A stretch of 64,000 nt of DNA from positions 169,679 to 233,678 of the forward strand of contig MNCI01009432.1 in assembly GCA_015680685.1 (NCBI GenBank), written 5' to 3'. The notes under the pieces were generated by a model. It was given only the letters and a program-made list of their open reading frames with translations. It was not told the origin of the DNA and made no database searches. This document shows, piece by piece, positions 32,950-43,903 of this stretch. Source of the stretch: Gnetum montanum. Its lineage: Eukaryota > Streptophyta > Gnetopsida > Gnetales > Gnetaceae. Each line of letters starts with the position of its first letter. Positions within the stretch are counted from its first letter, which is position 1. The position numbers and the translations under genes are program-made.

Positions 32950-35600
32950 ATGAATCCAGATCAACCTTCCACGCTAGTGTCTAATACATTTGATACCACA
33001 ATCTAGCCAAAGCATGCTGCATTAAGCCAAAAACAATCCAATTTTATTTGTGCCAAAATCCAAGCACGATTACCAGTGGATTACCTTGATTTAGAGGTAA
33101 AACAGGACTATGAATGAGTCCACAAGAATAGATGGGAGTACAACCCCTCCTTTTTTGACATAATCCCACTCATGAAGCCCTACCACCAATTGTTGTCCCA
33201 ACTCATCTGTGCAAAAAAGCATGATCCAATGACAAACTATGAGGAAGCCTCACAAAATGAGGAATATGAGTTTGAGGCCCACTCTGAGCATCAGAGCCCC
33301 CTCCGCACCATCTTCCAACAACCACTCCTTATTACAGCCCCTCCTCGGTTTGGTCCACCCAGCCCCTCCAAGATGGTAACCATGCCAATTCAACCTTCCT
33401 CGCAAGCAAATAATGCTTTTTCCCAACACTATGCTCATGCATGGGCCATCTCCTGGCCCCAACAACTCGAGCATCCTACATCTCGCCTGTCTCATCGATG
33501 TCTATGGTGTTCGTCCAACCCATCCATGTGTGTCCCACTCCAATTACCACACCCATTGCTTAGCCATTACATCAGCAACCATCTGCTATGATGTTAAACT
33601 GGCAAATTGCACAACTAACAATTTTTCCCTATGATATGCAACCAACACAAGCCCAGCCCATGCAACCAGTTGGCACATCCCCAAGCTTGGATCATTCATT
33701 CTAGCTAATCCAAAGCTTGATGGAGGAGATCAACTGACTTAAGGCTACCTCTTCTAACACCACCAAGGTGGTGGACTTCTACCAAGATGATCCCATAAGT
33801 TCTATGATACCACCTCTAACTCTCCCAAATGGGGTCCAGTTACCACAATTCATCAAGTACAATGGTGAAGGGGACCCCAATGCACACTTGGTTACATTTC
33901 AATCTGAATGCCTACTCCTTCAAGTGTGGCCACACACCATCATGCGCATGTTCCCTATGTCACTCATAGGTAAGGCCTTGGACTAGTATCACACACTCCC
34001 TAAGGCCTCAATCTCCTCTTTGGAGGATCTCATAAGCTAGTTTGTGACATGCTTCAGGTACAACCTAAATCCTAAAGGAACCCTTGACCAACTTCTGAAA
34101 GTTAAACAGGGGTCTCTAGAGCCCATGACAAAATTCCTCCAATGTTGGAATGCTGCATTGAGTGAAATGCATGAATCCCTAGTAGAGGCACATTTACGAG
34201 CCATCTTTAAAGGTGTAGTAAATGAATTTATTAAGTCCAAATTATATTATCTAGCCCCAAAGTCTCGTAGCCAAGCCTTTGCCCAAACAAAAAGCATAGA
34301 GGAAACAGTGCAAGCTAGCAATGATCTAGCCTATGTGGCCTACAGAAACCAACATGCTTGCAAGCAAAACACAATAGTGATAATAGTAGCCACAAGCACA
34401 AAAGCAACCAACTAGGGACCAAAAGCTAACCAGCCCAAAGCCCCAACTAACAAAATCACCAATTTTGGCACCAACTCACCTACATTGACAAGGGCTACCC
34501 CAAGACCCAACTTTCGGTGCAAGGACCACTCAAACTATACACCACTGCCAGTGCAACCTTTTGAACTACTAGAGCAACTCTTAAAAGCTGGACAAATCCA
34601 ACATAAACATCATAAACATGTATCAGCAATTACCTACCGAAAACATGATAGGTACTGTAAACTACTAAGGAACCTTGCTTTATAAGTGCCAAATGAGCCC
34701 CTAGTTCCACAACACTTCAAGCTGGATCAATACTGTCATTACCACCAATTGGCTGGTCACAGTACAGACAACTGTTGTGCTTTGTAGGATGACCTACAGA
34801 GAATGATAGAACATGGCCAACTAGTGATTAGCACGGTGAGTCAATCCAGCACAGATGATAACTCCTATGTCATAAATTCCATTATCATAGGTGGTAAGTC
34901 TAAACCTACGCAACAACCTTTTGTGATCTGTGTGCCTCTCAGAAAGGCAAGGATCCCCTCCACCTCCATAAGCAAGAGGCATCCTTTTATTATCAAAGTG
35001 CCACCTCGAGCACCCACTGCACCCTTTTTGGTGAAAGTTCCAGAGCAAGTATCCATTAAAATGTTAAACTGGCATGATGCAACAACAACCACTAAGCAAC
35101 CTTTTGTTATCAGGGTGCCACAACAAGTTGACCATACAACAACTCCACCTAAATCACCATTTATCATAAGGGTGCCACAACATGTTGGCCCCTCACCTAC
35201 CTGAATCCCAACAGTGGGCAACATCTTGATCCCTCCTCCTTCAAGGGTTGACCCCACTAGCAACCTGGGTAGACCCACCAAATGGCAACACAAGAGGAAA
35301 AATGGGCACCTCGTAACCCCCATGGCCAAAGCAAAGGCCACAACCAGTAAACAACAACTGAATNGGCAACACAAGAGGAAAAATGAGCACCTCGTAACCC
35401 CCATGGCCAAAGCAAAGGCCACAACCAACAAACAACAACTGAACACTGGGGCCCCTACCCCCAAGCAAGCCAAGAAAACCAAGCCCAAGTCCCCATCCCA
35501 AGAGATCTATCTCTCAAGTCACATGGAGGAAGTCAAAGCCAACACAACAGCCAATGACAAGGACTTTGTAGCTACATTAACCTAAGTAAAACAAGCACTT
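32950..35600 (+). pseudogene. Element A Gag and linker
   Basis: ATG at 32950 starts MNPDQPSTLVSNTFDTT, then a TAG. Through 33591 the frame is largely open (LPVDYLDLEVKQDYE, stop, VHKNRWEYNPSFF). VVDFYQDDPISSMIPPLTLP (33768) opens the capsid, followed by IKYNGEGDPNAHLVTFQSEC and MTCFRYNLNPKGTLDQLLK (34044-34415, 123 residues open). The Cys-His block YCHYHQLAGHSTDNCCAL is near 34730-34790. The linker 34803-35204 is open and carries five to six copies of a P-F-(V/I)-I-(R/K)-V-P unit (for example PFVIRVPQQV and PFIIRVPQHV). A duplicated 80-bp segment (35284-35363, 35365-35444) surrounds an N. Alignment with B's Gag by eye is strong throughout. Confidence 0.8.
35284..35444 (+). repeat. 80-bp tandem duplication around N at 35364
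   Basis: Two nearly identical 80-bp copies, starting ggcaacacaagaggaaaaat, sit on each side of a single N. They differ at only a few bases. It may be a real duplication or a join between two overlapping contig ends. Confidence 0.85.
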
Positions 35601-36200
35601 AAGCAAAAGAACAAAACATTGAGCTTATATGACCTGGTCATGACTTCATCTGCTCATTGCCAAGCATTGGCCAAGATCTTGGCCTCCATTCCTATTATGG
35701 AGGACATCCTTGCAAATGAGGCATCCATCCGTGTAACAATGTTGCCCCTTGCACCATAATAATCTTGTTCAACATCTTTAGTGTTCCACAATAATGCATT
35801 CAAAGTCAATCCCAAACAAGGGGAGGTTACTATAGCTCCACTATCCATTAGCATTCATGTTGGATAATGTACCATCGGTAGAGTGCACATTGATGATGGT
35901 GCAGCAACAAATATAGTCTTGTACTCCTTCATCGACAAGCTAGGCTTGGTAGATGAAATCAGGCCAACCAAAACCACATGTCTAAAATCCTTCAACGGAT
36001 CATATGTCACAGTCATGGGTACAATCAAATGAGCCTTTGTGGCAAGAGAGAAATTTTCCACTAGTGCAGATTTCACTATCATAGAGGAGATGCCAGGTTT
36101 CAACATGATTTTAGGCAGGCNTATTATGAAGCAACTACATGACCAAGACTTTCCCTTGGCCGAAAATGTGCTAGATTCTTGCCTACCCTTTTCCTCCACT
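35601..36200 (+). pseudogene. Element A protease
   Basis: The same retropepsin as B. VHIDDGAATNIVLYSFIDKL (about 35887-35950) holds the Asp-Asp-Gly motif, and LGLVDEIRPTK continues it. FTIIEEMPGFNMILGR ends at the N at 36121, after which the W-L part is lost and an unrelated open tail runs to 36269. Upstream, 35601-35860 corresponds to the linker SLYDL block of B, with stops. Whether the sequence after the N is natural cannot be told. Confidence 0.7.
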
Positions 36201-36369
36201 TGCCATACATTTTTGACTTTTATTTACATTACACTAGCCTATGCATTTACATTCTACCCGCTCACTTAGATCACACATTTTTCTTTATTTACACATTTTT
36301 CAACTTAGTTTCCACATTGCATTTGAGAAATATCAAACATCAAAAAATAAAACATGAAACTAAAAAAAC
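36201..36369 (+). other. Element A sequence after the protease
   Basis: T-rich non-coding sequence without recognisable features, between protease and the tandem array. Confidence 0.4.
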
Positions 36370-36800
36370 ACATGTCCCGAAAAGGCCTTAAACTAGCCTA
36401 TGACCTAAAATGGTCTAAAACTATCAATTTTTACATTACTTTCCTTTTATTCATCCATTTTAACCTTGTTTACAACAGGTGTTTCTTGATGTTGTTTTCT
36501 TTCTAGTTGATTTTTTGCATGATCTTGTAGGCACACAACATGACTACCCATGTAGCATCGCACCTTATACAAGCAAGGTAAGCACGAGTCTACTATGACT
36601 ATAAATTGGCACAGAGAGTTCGCTATGACTATAAACTGGCATAGCTCATCCTTGGCTCATGACGATAAACTGGAACAACATCCACTATCTTCTACGACAT
36701 TAAACTAGCATTTAACAGTCTGCTAAGACTATAAACTAGCACATCATAGTCTGCCAGGACCTTAAACTAGGTTCACATTCTACGAGGACTTTAAACTGGC
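36370..36800 (+). repeat. Tandem array 4 in element A
   Basis: The first part (36370-36420) matches array 3 in reverse (gcctatgacctaaaatggtc). After a 120-bp gap, 36565-36800 holds about eight copies of a unit of roughly 35 bp with core CTATGACTATAAACTGGCA, the reverse complement of array 1 units. Relative to element direction the orientation is the same as in B. So one element family carries this repeat as a standard 3' or intergenic part. Confidence 0.8.
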
Positions 36801-37959
36801 ATGTAGCTGATCTAATCCAAAAACTTGCCATTGCCTTGGGAGCACTCACATCATCATCACCTCCCACCATTCTCATGATTCTTTTGGAACACTTTCCATT
36901 AGTGCGGCATTCAGAACATTTGCAGCATTATCGCCTTGGCACTTTCACTAGCTTTCTGAGCATTTGCAATTGGCACAACATTTGACACTTGCAGCATCTT
37001 CACATCCAGCACTTGCAGCATCTTCACATCTAGCATTTGCACTTCCATCTTAGATTTTGCGATTTTATTATCCCCTATTAGTTGTGTTTGTAGGATGAAG
37101 CCTTGGAGGTAGTCATGCAAAGGTGCATCTCATCACAGCAGCAAGTTATCATGTTGCTCTGATGTGCATAATTGGACTGGTTGAGCCACTCAAGAGTGCA
37201 CATCCTCCTCATCCCTGTTATAGCCTATGCACATCCATTCCTTCATCCCAACATCCTCTCATCCTTTCCATACTCATGATTTCACATTCCTCTGATGCAT
37301 ACGCACCCTGACACACATGAAATTCTCTTCATATCAACCGTTGAACCCATGGTTGATGTAACACAATTCATCCTATGGGACGCTTCTATTGCATAGTTAA
37401 AGCCTAGGTGGATGTTACATGAATCATCCCTGGGAAATAAAGCCCATCTTCTCAATGGCAAAGTTGCAACTAATATTCAATAGTAAGCTGAACCCAAAAA
37501 AGGTTTACCTAATAGCAAAAAAGAAAGAAAGTTGCAGCTAGTATTCAATAGTAAGCCAAACCCAAAAAAGGTTCACCTCACATAAAAAAAATCAATCAAC
37601 AACACTGTAGCTTCATAATTGGCCCATCCTTGAATCAACTTTGACCCTCCCATAAGTACTTTGATGAAAGGTCAATGTTTTAGGGGCAAGCTACTTCATG
37701 CCATGTTCACCATCAGCCATGATGAATTTGCATCTTACATCATGATCCACTGTTTACATTTCATTCCCACCATTTAAATTTCATCTCCCTAGCATTGCCT
37801 ATACCCCTTTTCCCTTAACATAACCTTATTCCCATAACACTCTTGAGTAAGGTAAAACGACATCTGATCTTGTGCTGACAAATGATGTTGGTGACATATT
37901 TTTTGTGTTGTTTTGTAATTCTTTATCGACGTCTTTCGAGCCACTTCTTCAAATGTCAA
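36801..37959 (+). other. Element A 3' non-coding region
   Basis: No gene. It contains a 24-bp repeat (acttgcagcatcttcacatc twice, 36986-37036) and a duplicated segment of about 60 bp (attcaatagtaagc...aacccaaaaaaggtt at 37474 and 37541). The remaining sequence shows nothing recognisable. Confidence 0.6.
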
Positions 37960-37973
37960 CAAAGAGGGGCCAT
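37960..37973 (+). other. Polypurine tract of element A
   Basis: caaagaggggccat directly before the 3' LTR start tgaaacacc. Confidence 0.55.
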
Positions 37974-39030
37974 TGAAACACCACAAAATTTTGGGTCTCA
38001 ACATCTCGACTGCAGATTTTTCTAAGTGTCAAAGTGATGCCACTTTCTGCACCCTACTATGCTATGTAGCATAGTGTAGCGCTACAGTGTGTAGCGTAGC
38101 ACTATAGTGTAGTGTAGCGCTATAGTGCATAGCATAGTGCTACAGTGTAATAGCCTGTTATGCTGAGTAGCATAGCATAGCACTAACTGCTAGATTTGCA
38201 AGATTTTTCGAAATGTCAAAACGATGACACTTTTTGCACCTTGCTATGCTATGTAGTGTAGCACTATAGTGCAATACCTAGTGCTATAGTGCAATGTAAC
38301 GCTATAGTGCAACATCTACCACACTACCACACTAACCCTAGCCTTATAAATACCTCTACACCCTCTTAATAAAAAGGAGATAAAAAAGGGGCAGGCTTCC
38401 ATTTCTTCACCAGCAAGGCATTTAGAATTTTGGCATCTTGGCACCTAGCTCCATCGGTGAATGAAACCCAGAGCACACTACATCGATAGAGAGGCACAAC
38501 TACACTACACAATACATTGCAGCCCCATTGCAGCATAGTGGAACATTGCATAATACACTATGACTACCGATCCAACAAACATAATTTATCATAGTGAGCA
38601 CCAGATTTCATAGCCCAACACTACCGAGGTTGTGACTACGCTCCTACTGTGCCTATTCTACACTCTGTATACCTATACCCCTTTTTCAGGGTGGTGCATC
38701 TTTCTATTCAAACTTTCTTTCTTTCTAATTACAACATTTTTTAGCATTGTAAAGCATTCAATCATGTCTACTGCTCTATTATGTGCTTTAGCATGTTTCC
38801 ACTACTATGCACATTACATTTTCTTTTATTTTACCATCAGGTGTTACATTTGAAATCATTGTTTGCAAACGGGTTATTGTACATTGGTTAAGTCCCTATT
38901 TGATCAACCAGACCGTTCAGGGCACCCTGAATCTATTCTCTCTAGCACAGCCCTCATGAAGATCCAGGGTTAGGCTATGTGCTCGAAGACCTCTCAGTGT
39001 TTCTAGCAACTGACATTTTCTGTTGCTACA
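37974..39030 (+). repeat. 3' LTR of element A
   Basis: It starts tgaaacaccacaaaatttt and ends tctgttgctaca; about 1,057 bp. Co-linear with 31459-32574. It has one fewer block of the U3 CTATGCTATGTAGCATAG motif. The ATG-initiated 73-residue frame at 38632-38853 is shared with the other LTR copies and is a side effect of the R-U5 sequence. Confidence 0.85.
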
Positions 39031-39393
39031 CTCAGGTCCTTGTTTTTAGATCCTTAGAGATCAACGTGGTCCCAGCACTGGGCTAGGCAACTGCTCGACA
39101 CCTGTGATGCCTTAAACCAAGAGGGGGACCTCAATGTTAGAGGTAGTGGTTGCAATGCTTGAGGAAATCATTTTTGTAAAGCTGAAAGGACTTGTAAGCA
39201 AGGAAAACAAGAAGATCAAGAGACGATCAGAGGCTTTCAATCCTGTAGGATTCTAGAGGAATCATCGGAGTGACCGATCTATATTACACGATGCGTAAAC
39301 AACCACAAAAGGGTGTCACATTTATGCTAGTGTGTGATGGGGTACAGAATGCGTGCAAGACTATTGTGAAACATGAAAAAGGCACTAAAAGGC
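39031..39393 (-). other. Element B leader
   Basis: B sequence between its primer-binding site and the A insertion, upstream of gag on the minus strand. No gene or clear motif. Confidence 0.5.
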
Positions 39394-39413
39394 CCTCCTT
39401 CTAGTGCTAGAAA
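39394..39413 (-). other. Primer-binding site of element B
   Basis: On the minus strand, CTAGCACTAGAAGGAGGGCC, matching A's TTGGCACTAGAAGGAGGACC. It lies just inside the right-hand LTR. Confidence 0.6.
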
Positions 39414-39415
39414 AC

Positions 39416-41179
39416 AATTTTAACCCCGGATCTATGCAAGGGCCATGCTGGATAAAAACAAAAACAGGGAACCCTAAATGGTCTGGTTGATCAGACAGGG
39501 ACTTAGTCAATGTAACTTAACCTTGTGTAAATGTCGTTTTAAGCATGAAATATGTGAAATCTAACTGATGATTAATAAATGTGATAATGAAGAAAATAAT
39601 GCTGAACAATGATGACAATATAGAAATAATAGAGTGACTAGGATGAGAAAATGCACCATCGCAAAGTTGCAGGTTCAATTCTCTTCTCTACTTGAAAATG
39701 TATAATAAGTGGTATAGTGCTGGAGGGGCACAGGGAGTCTAGGAATGACTGAAATACTCAAAATGCCTCAACTATGCTTTTAGGTACAAGCTTAAGAGCC
39801 AATAGTACAAAGTGCCAACAAGCAAAAAGCTAATGCCAAGTGCCAATGCTAAAAGTGTCAACTTGCTTTGAATTGCTAAAATGCCAACCAATGCCAACAA
39901 TGCTCAAAATTCCCAAAATTTCCAACTACAAATCAATTTTTTGCCAACCATTTGAGCATTGCTCGTTGGGGTATTTATAGGACTAGGAGCAAGAAAGAGA
40001 TGCGGTTTAGATGCCATGTGTCCTAGACCCACGAGATGCTGACGTGCCCATATTACATGGACTTGCAAAGCTGATTGTGAACCTACCATGCTACAATCAT
40101 GCTGTCAAAACTAGAGATGTTGGAATCAAATATGCCAACGATGCAGATGAGGGATGAGACACACTAAAGTAGTGTAGCTGCCTACTACGCTGTGATACTC
40201 TATGTAGCGTAGCATGTTGGCATAGTATATCTGCTTGCTAGGCTGTGCTACGCTATGTAGCGTAGAATAGCGTAGCCACAAATTTGAAAAATAAATTTTC
40301 TTTGAAGTCAACTGCATCTGCAAGAAGCTTTGGAACACATCAGGTCAAATTTTTCAGCACTTTGTTTACTTCGCATCTTTGTTACGTTGTGCTATGCTAC
40401 GTAGCATAGCATAGTGTAGTAGTTGGCTTTATCTGTGACTCGTGCCAAAGTTGCAAATACTTGTTTGATGCTTTGATCATATATGCTAATAGTTGATACT
40501 TTTTCCTTTTGCAAAGGGGATCCTCTGAACTTGCTGACCTTGCATATGAGATGCTCATTGTCTCTTTTTAATCATCGCTACGCTATGTAGCGTAACACAG
40601 CATAGCAACTAGTGTATCCTACTTTTTGCTCAATCCACCACTTTCTAATGAGAAGCTTTGCCAAGGATTTAAAGTTGAACAAGGAAACTAGTTTAGAAGG
40701 CCGAGGTGCCTACCGAGTGTAATTGGAATCACTAGGTAAGCTGGGCCTTTCTATTTTTTTTCCTTTGCTACGTTGTGCTACGCTACGTGGCGTAGCATAG
40801 CATAGCACTTTATTATGCAATAGTTTGGTTGCCTGAGAAACTGTCTTCTGAGGCCTGCTACACTACATAGTGTAGTGTAGCATAGCAAACTTCTTCTCTA
40901 GAAAAATATCCAAATTGTTTTACACATCTCAAGCGCCGCCAACAACCCCAAGCATGGCTTCTGAATAGACTATTAGTCAGGTGAATCACCTAGGTGGGTA
41001 GGCTAGAGAGTCTATCAGGCCTATCAGCTCTGGAGGTAGAAAACTTGCCGAACTGAATAGTCTAAACTCAGCGCATTCATTTCCTGGCAAATTTCCATGA
41101 GGCTACAGTTGTGGAAATGTTTGCCTCATTTCTGAGATCTTGGTGAAGCAAGAGTGCCTTGAAATTTTAGGGTGTTTCA
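39416..41179 (-). repeat. 5' LTR of element B (right end)
   Basis: On the minus strand it starts TGAAACACCCTAAAATTT, as in A's LTRs, and runs about 1,760 bp to the primer-binding site. U3 holds five inverted-repeat motifs of the GCTACGCTATGTAGCGTAGC type (near 40247, 40391, 40577, 40770 and 40858). The minus-strand TATA box is at 39972-39979. The U5 end lacks about 60 bp present in A-type LTRs (the tgtagcgacag end). It is only distantly similar to the left-end LTR at 16288. Confidence 0.7.
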
Positions 41180-41184
41180 CCATG
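41180..41184. repeat. Target-site duplication of element B (right copy)
   Basis: ccatg immediately after ...ggtgtttca, identical to 16283-16287. Confidence 0.75.
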
Positions 41185-41619
41185 TACATAATTGAAAATT
41201 TTCAACTCCACATATGGATGTCTTTTAGCATTTCTAAATTCTCTATCTAGTCTTATTTCATCTTCATAATCAAGTTTTTCATGAGAAGAAGTCGATGTCA
41301 AAGATGAAACTCGTGGAGCTTTAGCATAAGAATCTAGATTCCCTTTTCTTGGAACCCTAGGCTAATGGATTCTCACACTTCCATAGTTAGAAGTTTCTTC
41401 CTTCTCATTATATCTCCTTCCACTAGGCTGAGAAACTTCTTTATCATCAATCAAATGAGATTACACATCAGCATCACCTAGTTGATTATGAATGGGACCT
41501 ACATTCATATCTACCTTGATGCTAATCTCATTCAATTGATCAATCCTTAGTTGAAAGGTAGATTTCATGCTTTTCATGTCTTAATTCAAGGGTTGAACTA
41601 TTTTCTACTTAGAGGCCAT
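41185..41619 (-). pseudogene. Element C Gag, N-terminal portion
   Basis: On the minus strand the ATG at 41619-41617 starts MASK then a TAG. It continues LRIDQLNEISIKVDMNVGPI and later RHPYVELKIFNYVHG, which reaches the insertion point of B. The reading frame is taken up on the far side at 16287, giving the -P-F-G---A--WL---E-YF type gag block, so the break is exact. Two TAG stops are visible. Confidence 0.7.
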
Positions 41620-41666
41620 CTAAAATAGACAAAAATATACATAGCCAAATTCCAACAGCAGTAAAC

Positions 41667-41685
41667 TCTATCATTTTAATACCAA
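41667..41685 (-). other. Primer-binding site of element C
   Basis: On the minus strand TTGGTATTAAAATGATAG, which keeps the TTGGTAT start of the tRNA-iMet-type site and then degrades. Confidence 0.45.
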
Positions 41686-42243
41686 TCACTAGAGTAAGAT
41701 CATTTTTCTTTAACCATTCAAATACACTGAATCTAGAAATAAAAAATATGTAAGATAATTCAATTACTAGAAAAGCTGGAAAGACTAATTATCTTCAATT
41801 AAATTTATAATTTATAATGATAGTGGAATCACAACCCAAATCATATTTAATCCTCACACAGTCAATACTATTGTAAAGGATGAGACTCTAAAATTACATA
41901 ATGATTAACCTCAAGCAAGGGTTCAATTAATCTAGATCTCTTTACACAAAGATCTAAGATCAGACATACATATAGAGAGTTATGGCTAAGATCACATACA
42001 CTTTATCATAGAGATGCACACCCTCTCTTGCAATCTCTCTATTCTAAATCTCTCTTTATTTTTCTTCCTCTTTTTATCTATGTCCAACAAGCAACCCATC
42101 CTATATAGAGTTGAAAATTTCTCATCAATTGGTTCAACATCTCCTAGGCACTTGGAACATGTCTTTTTTTCTTTTCTTTTTTTTTGTGTAGCTCATAACA
42201 ATGACATCTCATCAACTTTCTAAACTTATAAATTAAGCACTTT
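41686..42243 (-). repeat. 5' LTR of element C
   Basis: Matches 12655-13145 in order and orientation. The high-coordinate end is set where the sequence passes into E's gag and is approximate by some tens of bases. Confidence 0.6.
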
Positions 42244-43887
42244 TAGGGATGAAAAATGAATTCAAAAGGCGTCCCTACACCAATTATACTAGAATCATTT
42301 GTACCAAATGTAATTTGGTATCTTGATTTTACTGAAAATCTTGAATATTATGCTAAATGGTCTTCAAGATCCAATAGATCTATTTCATAATCCTAAGAAT
42401 CTTTATTTCTTAACCATTCTCATTTTCCTTGGTTACCTACAATCAAGCTAATGGATAATACTCAAGAGTATTTAATGACCAGTTAGCATTTGAACCCCTT
42501 CCAACTAGTTTTCAATTAGGGTTCTATCAAAAATCTTAAGCAATATGATTTCCTAAGAAAATAAAACACCTTATACTAGAACATCTTAAGGGATTGTTCA
42601 TGGATCCCACAAAGCATGGCTTCTTATCCTCAAACCTATCCTAAGCTTTAAAAGCTTAATACTTCTCCTTACCTTGGTAAGAAGCTTCAAAACTTGGGGT
42701 AATAGTAGGATGTAGACCTCAAAAGCTACCAATAACATTCCTTCCTCTAGATGCATTGAATCCACCACCAAAATTTTTGGTATTCTAGGATTCATTTACA
42801 TCATTCTCTTCCTACTTCTGCAACTTAGAATTAACCACCAAATTGGTAGCTAAATCAAGTGCCTCCTTCATAATCTTGTAGGTTTGTATCTCTTACTGGG
42901 CCCAAGGTTTTAGCTCATTAAAAATGAATTGAAACTTGATATCATCATCCATAATAGGAATTTACAACACCATCTCTTAGTACTTCTTGAGATAGCCCTC
43001 TAGCTTCCTAGTCTATTGGTGTTTTTTCTACTTTACCCAATCTTCATTGATAGAAGTTTCTAGGTAAAAGTTCTAAACTAGGGTAGGTTTAAGATCATCC
43101 CATGTCTCAACCATCCTCTGATTTATCTTGGACTTCACCTCTTTGATAATGTCAAACCACTAGGTTTAAGCAAATTTTCCTATAAATTGGGAAGTATTGC
43201 TAACTTTGGTCTCCTCTAGGTACTCGTTCATCTCTAGTAACTACTTTATTTCAAAGATGAAGATATCTAGGAGCTTATCATCTTGATCCACTTTATAGGA
43301 TTTGGTTTCTTTGATTCAAAATTTAGGTGTTAATCACCAAGAACTAGATGTAACTAATTTTACTTGTATAGCTAATTAATCCTTTAATTTCTCATTTTTT
43401 TCCTCTAGGATCATCAAAAATATTCCCCATCTACTTCACATAGTTACATAGAATAAAATTTTGTGCCACAAAGAGCTTTTGTTTGATGCTCAAATTAGTT
43501 CTTAAAATATACTATATCCATTTTTTTCACAAGGCCATGGATCATTTATATTCATTCAATAGCTAGCAAGAAGTTAAGAATCATATTGTTAACTTCTAAT
43601 AGTTAACTCCATAGCTTTTCCATATTTCCAAGGAATTCATCATCATTTTTCTCAAAAGGCACCTCCTTGTTATCATTCATGTATATCCTCATGCAGTTCA
43701 TCGTGTACACATTCTTCCATAATCTCATCCCCAATTAGCACATTGTAAGGATTGGGACTAGTAGAAGCATTATAAAAAATTTAGCTTTCTTTTCTCTTGT
43801 TTTTGTGTGTCATAGTAGCATAAGAATCATAATCAGTAAACCATGATTATGAAGCATAGACCACTACTACCCTTAAACCATCAACCA
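42244..43887 (-). pseudogene. Element E Gag
   Basis: A minus-strand gag close to E's 5' LTR. The capsid core is readable near 42860-43170: TWDDLKPTLV, then SINEDWVK, KLEGYLKKY, MDDDIKFQFIFNELKPWAQ and YKIMKEALDLATNLV, the classical retrotransposon-gag pattern (TW--F, L-Q-----V--Y, F--GL, A---A---E). A Cys-rich remnant, KPCFV, lies near 42610. TAG stops and frameshifts are common. Element C interrupts it, and the next part of E is the RT on the other side. Confidence 0.7.
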
Positions 43888-43903
43888 CATCTCTAATACC
43901 AAG
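43888..43903 (-). other. Primer-binding site of element E
   Basis: On the minus strand CTTGGTATTAGAGATG, directly after the 5' LTR. It matches the tRNA-iMet-type site with small changes. Confidence 0.6.

Larger units (their letters stand above)
31459..39030 (+). mobile_element. Element A: non-autonomous Tat-like element (gag-protease only)
   Basis: A 7.57-kb element in plus orientation. It has LTRs at 31459-32574 and 37974-39030, a primer-binding site at 32579-32598, gag from 32950, protease to about 36200, the tandem array family at 36370-36800, a 1.1-kb 3' region, and a polypurine tract at 37960-37973. RT, RNase H and integrase are absent, with no trace between protease and 3' LTR. Gag, the DDG protease, the primer-binding site and the array match element B, in whose gag start it sits. 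It probably used enzymes of a B-like partner. Confidence 0.85.
16288..41179 (-). mobile_element. Element B: Tat-like Ty3/gypsy retrotransposon with an antisense gene
   Basis: B is about 17.3 kb after subtracting nested A (31459-39030). On the minus strand the order is 5' LTR (39416-41179), primer-binding site (39394-39413), leader, Gag (31458-28650), protease (28440-27930), a tandem array, a 5-kb segment carrying a plus-strand spliced gene, another array, RT, RNase H, a second archaeal-type RNase H, integrase, a third array, and an LTR-derived end at 16288. CCATG flanks both outer ends. The dual RNase H, the Cys-His Gag motif and the large size are Tat-lineage characters. Oddly, the two terminal LTR pieces belong to different subfamilies. 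Confidence 0.75.
12655..42243 (-). mobile_element. Element C: Ty3/gypsy retrotransposon interrupted by element B
   Basis: Its LTRs are at about 12655-13145 and 41686-42243, recognised by shared blocks such as gcaagataatttaattactagaaaagc. On the minus strand it reads 5' LTR, a primer-binding site, gag from 41619, an interruption by B (16288-41179), the gag remainder, a zinc knuckle, protease, RT, RNase H, the integrase zinc finger and then a deletion into the 3' LTR. Its own length is about 4.7 kb, so most of the integrase is missing. It lies inside E, between E's Gag and RT. The outer ends are approximate; aaggg (12650-12654) and taggg (42244-42248) may be a decayed duplication. Confidence 0.7.

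Noticed and set aside
34865-35488. 207-residue minus-strand open frame
   Set aside because: It lies opposite A's gag linker and consists of the reverse of the PFVIRVPQ repeats and the 80-bp duplication; a shadow frame.
38632-38853. Recurring 60-73 residue frames in A-type LTRs (also 16465-16662 and 32177-32362) as a conserved small protein
   Set aside because: Conserved because the LTRs are copies of each other; hydrophobic composition follows from T-rich R-U5 sequence. No evidence of selection can be seen here.
40247-40890. Helitron or MITE termini in the GCTACGCTA palindromes
   Set aside because: No flanking duplications, no consistent unit length and no element body between the copies.
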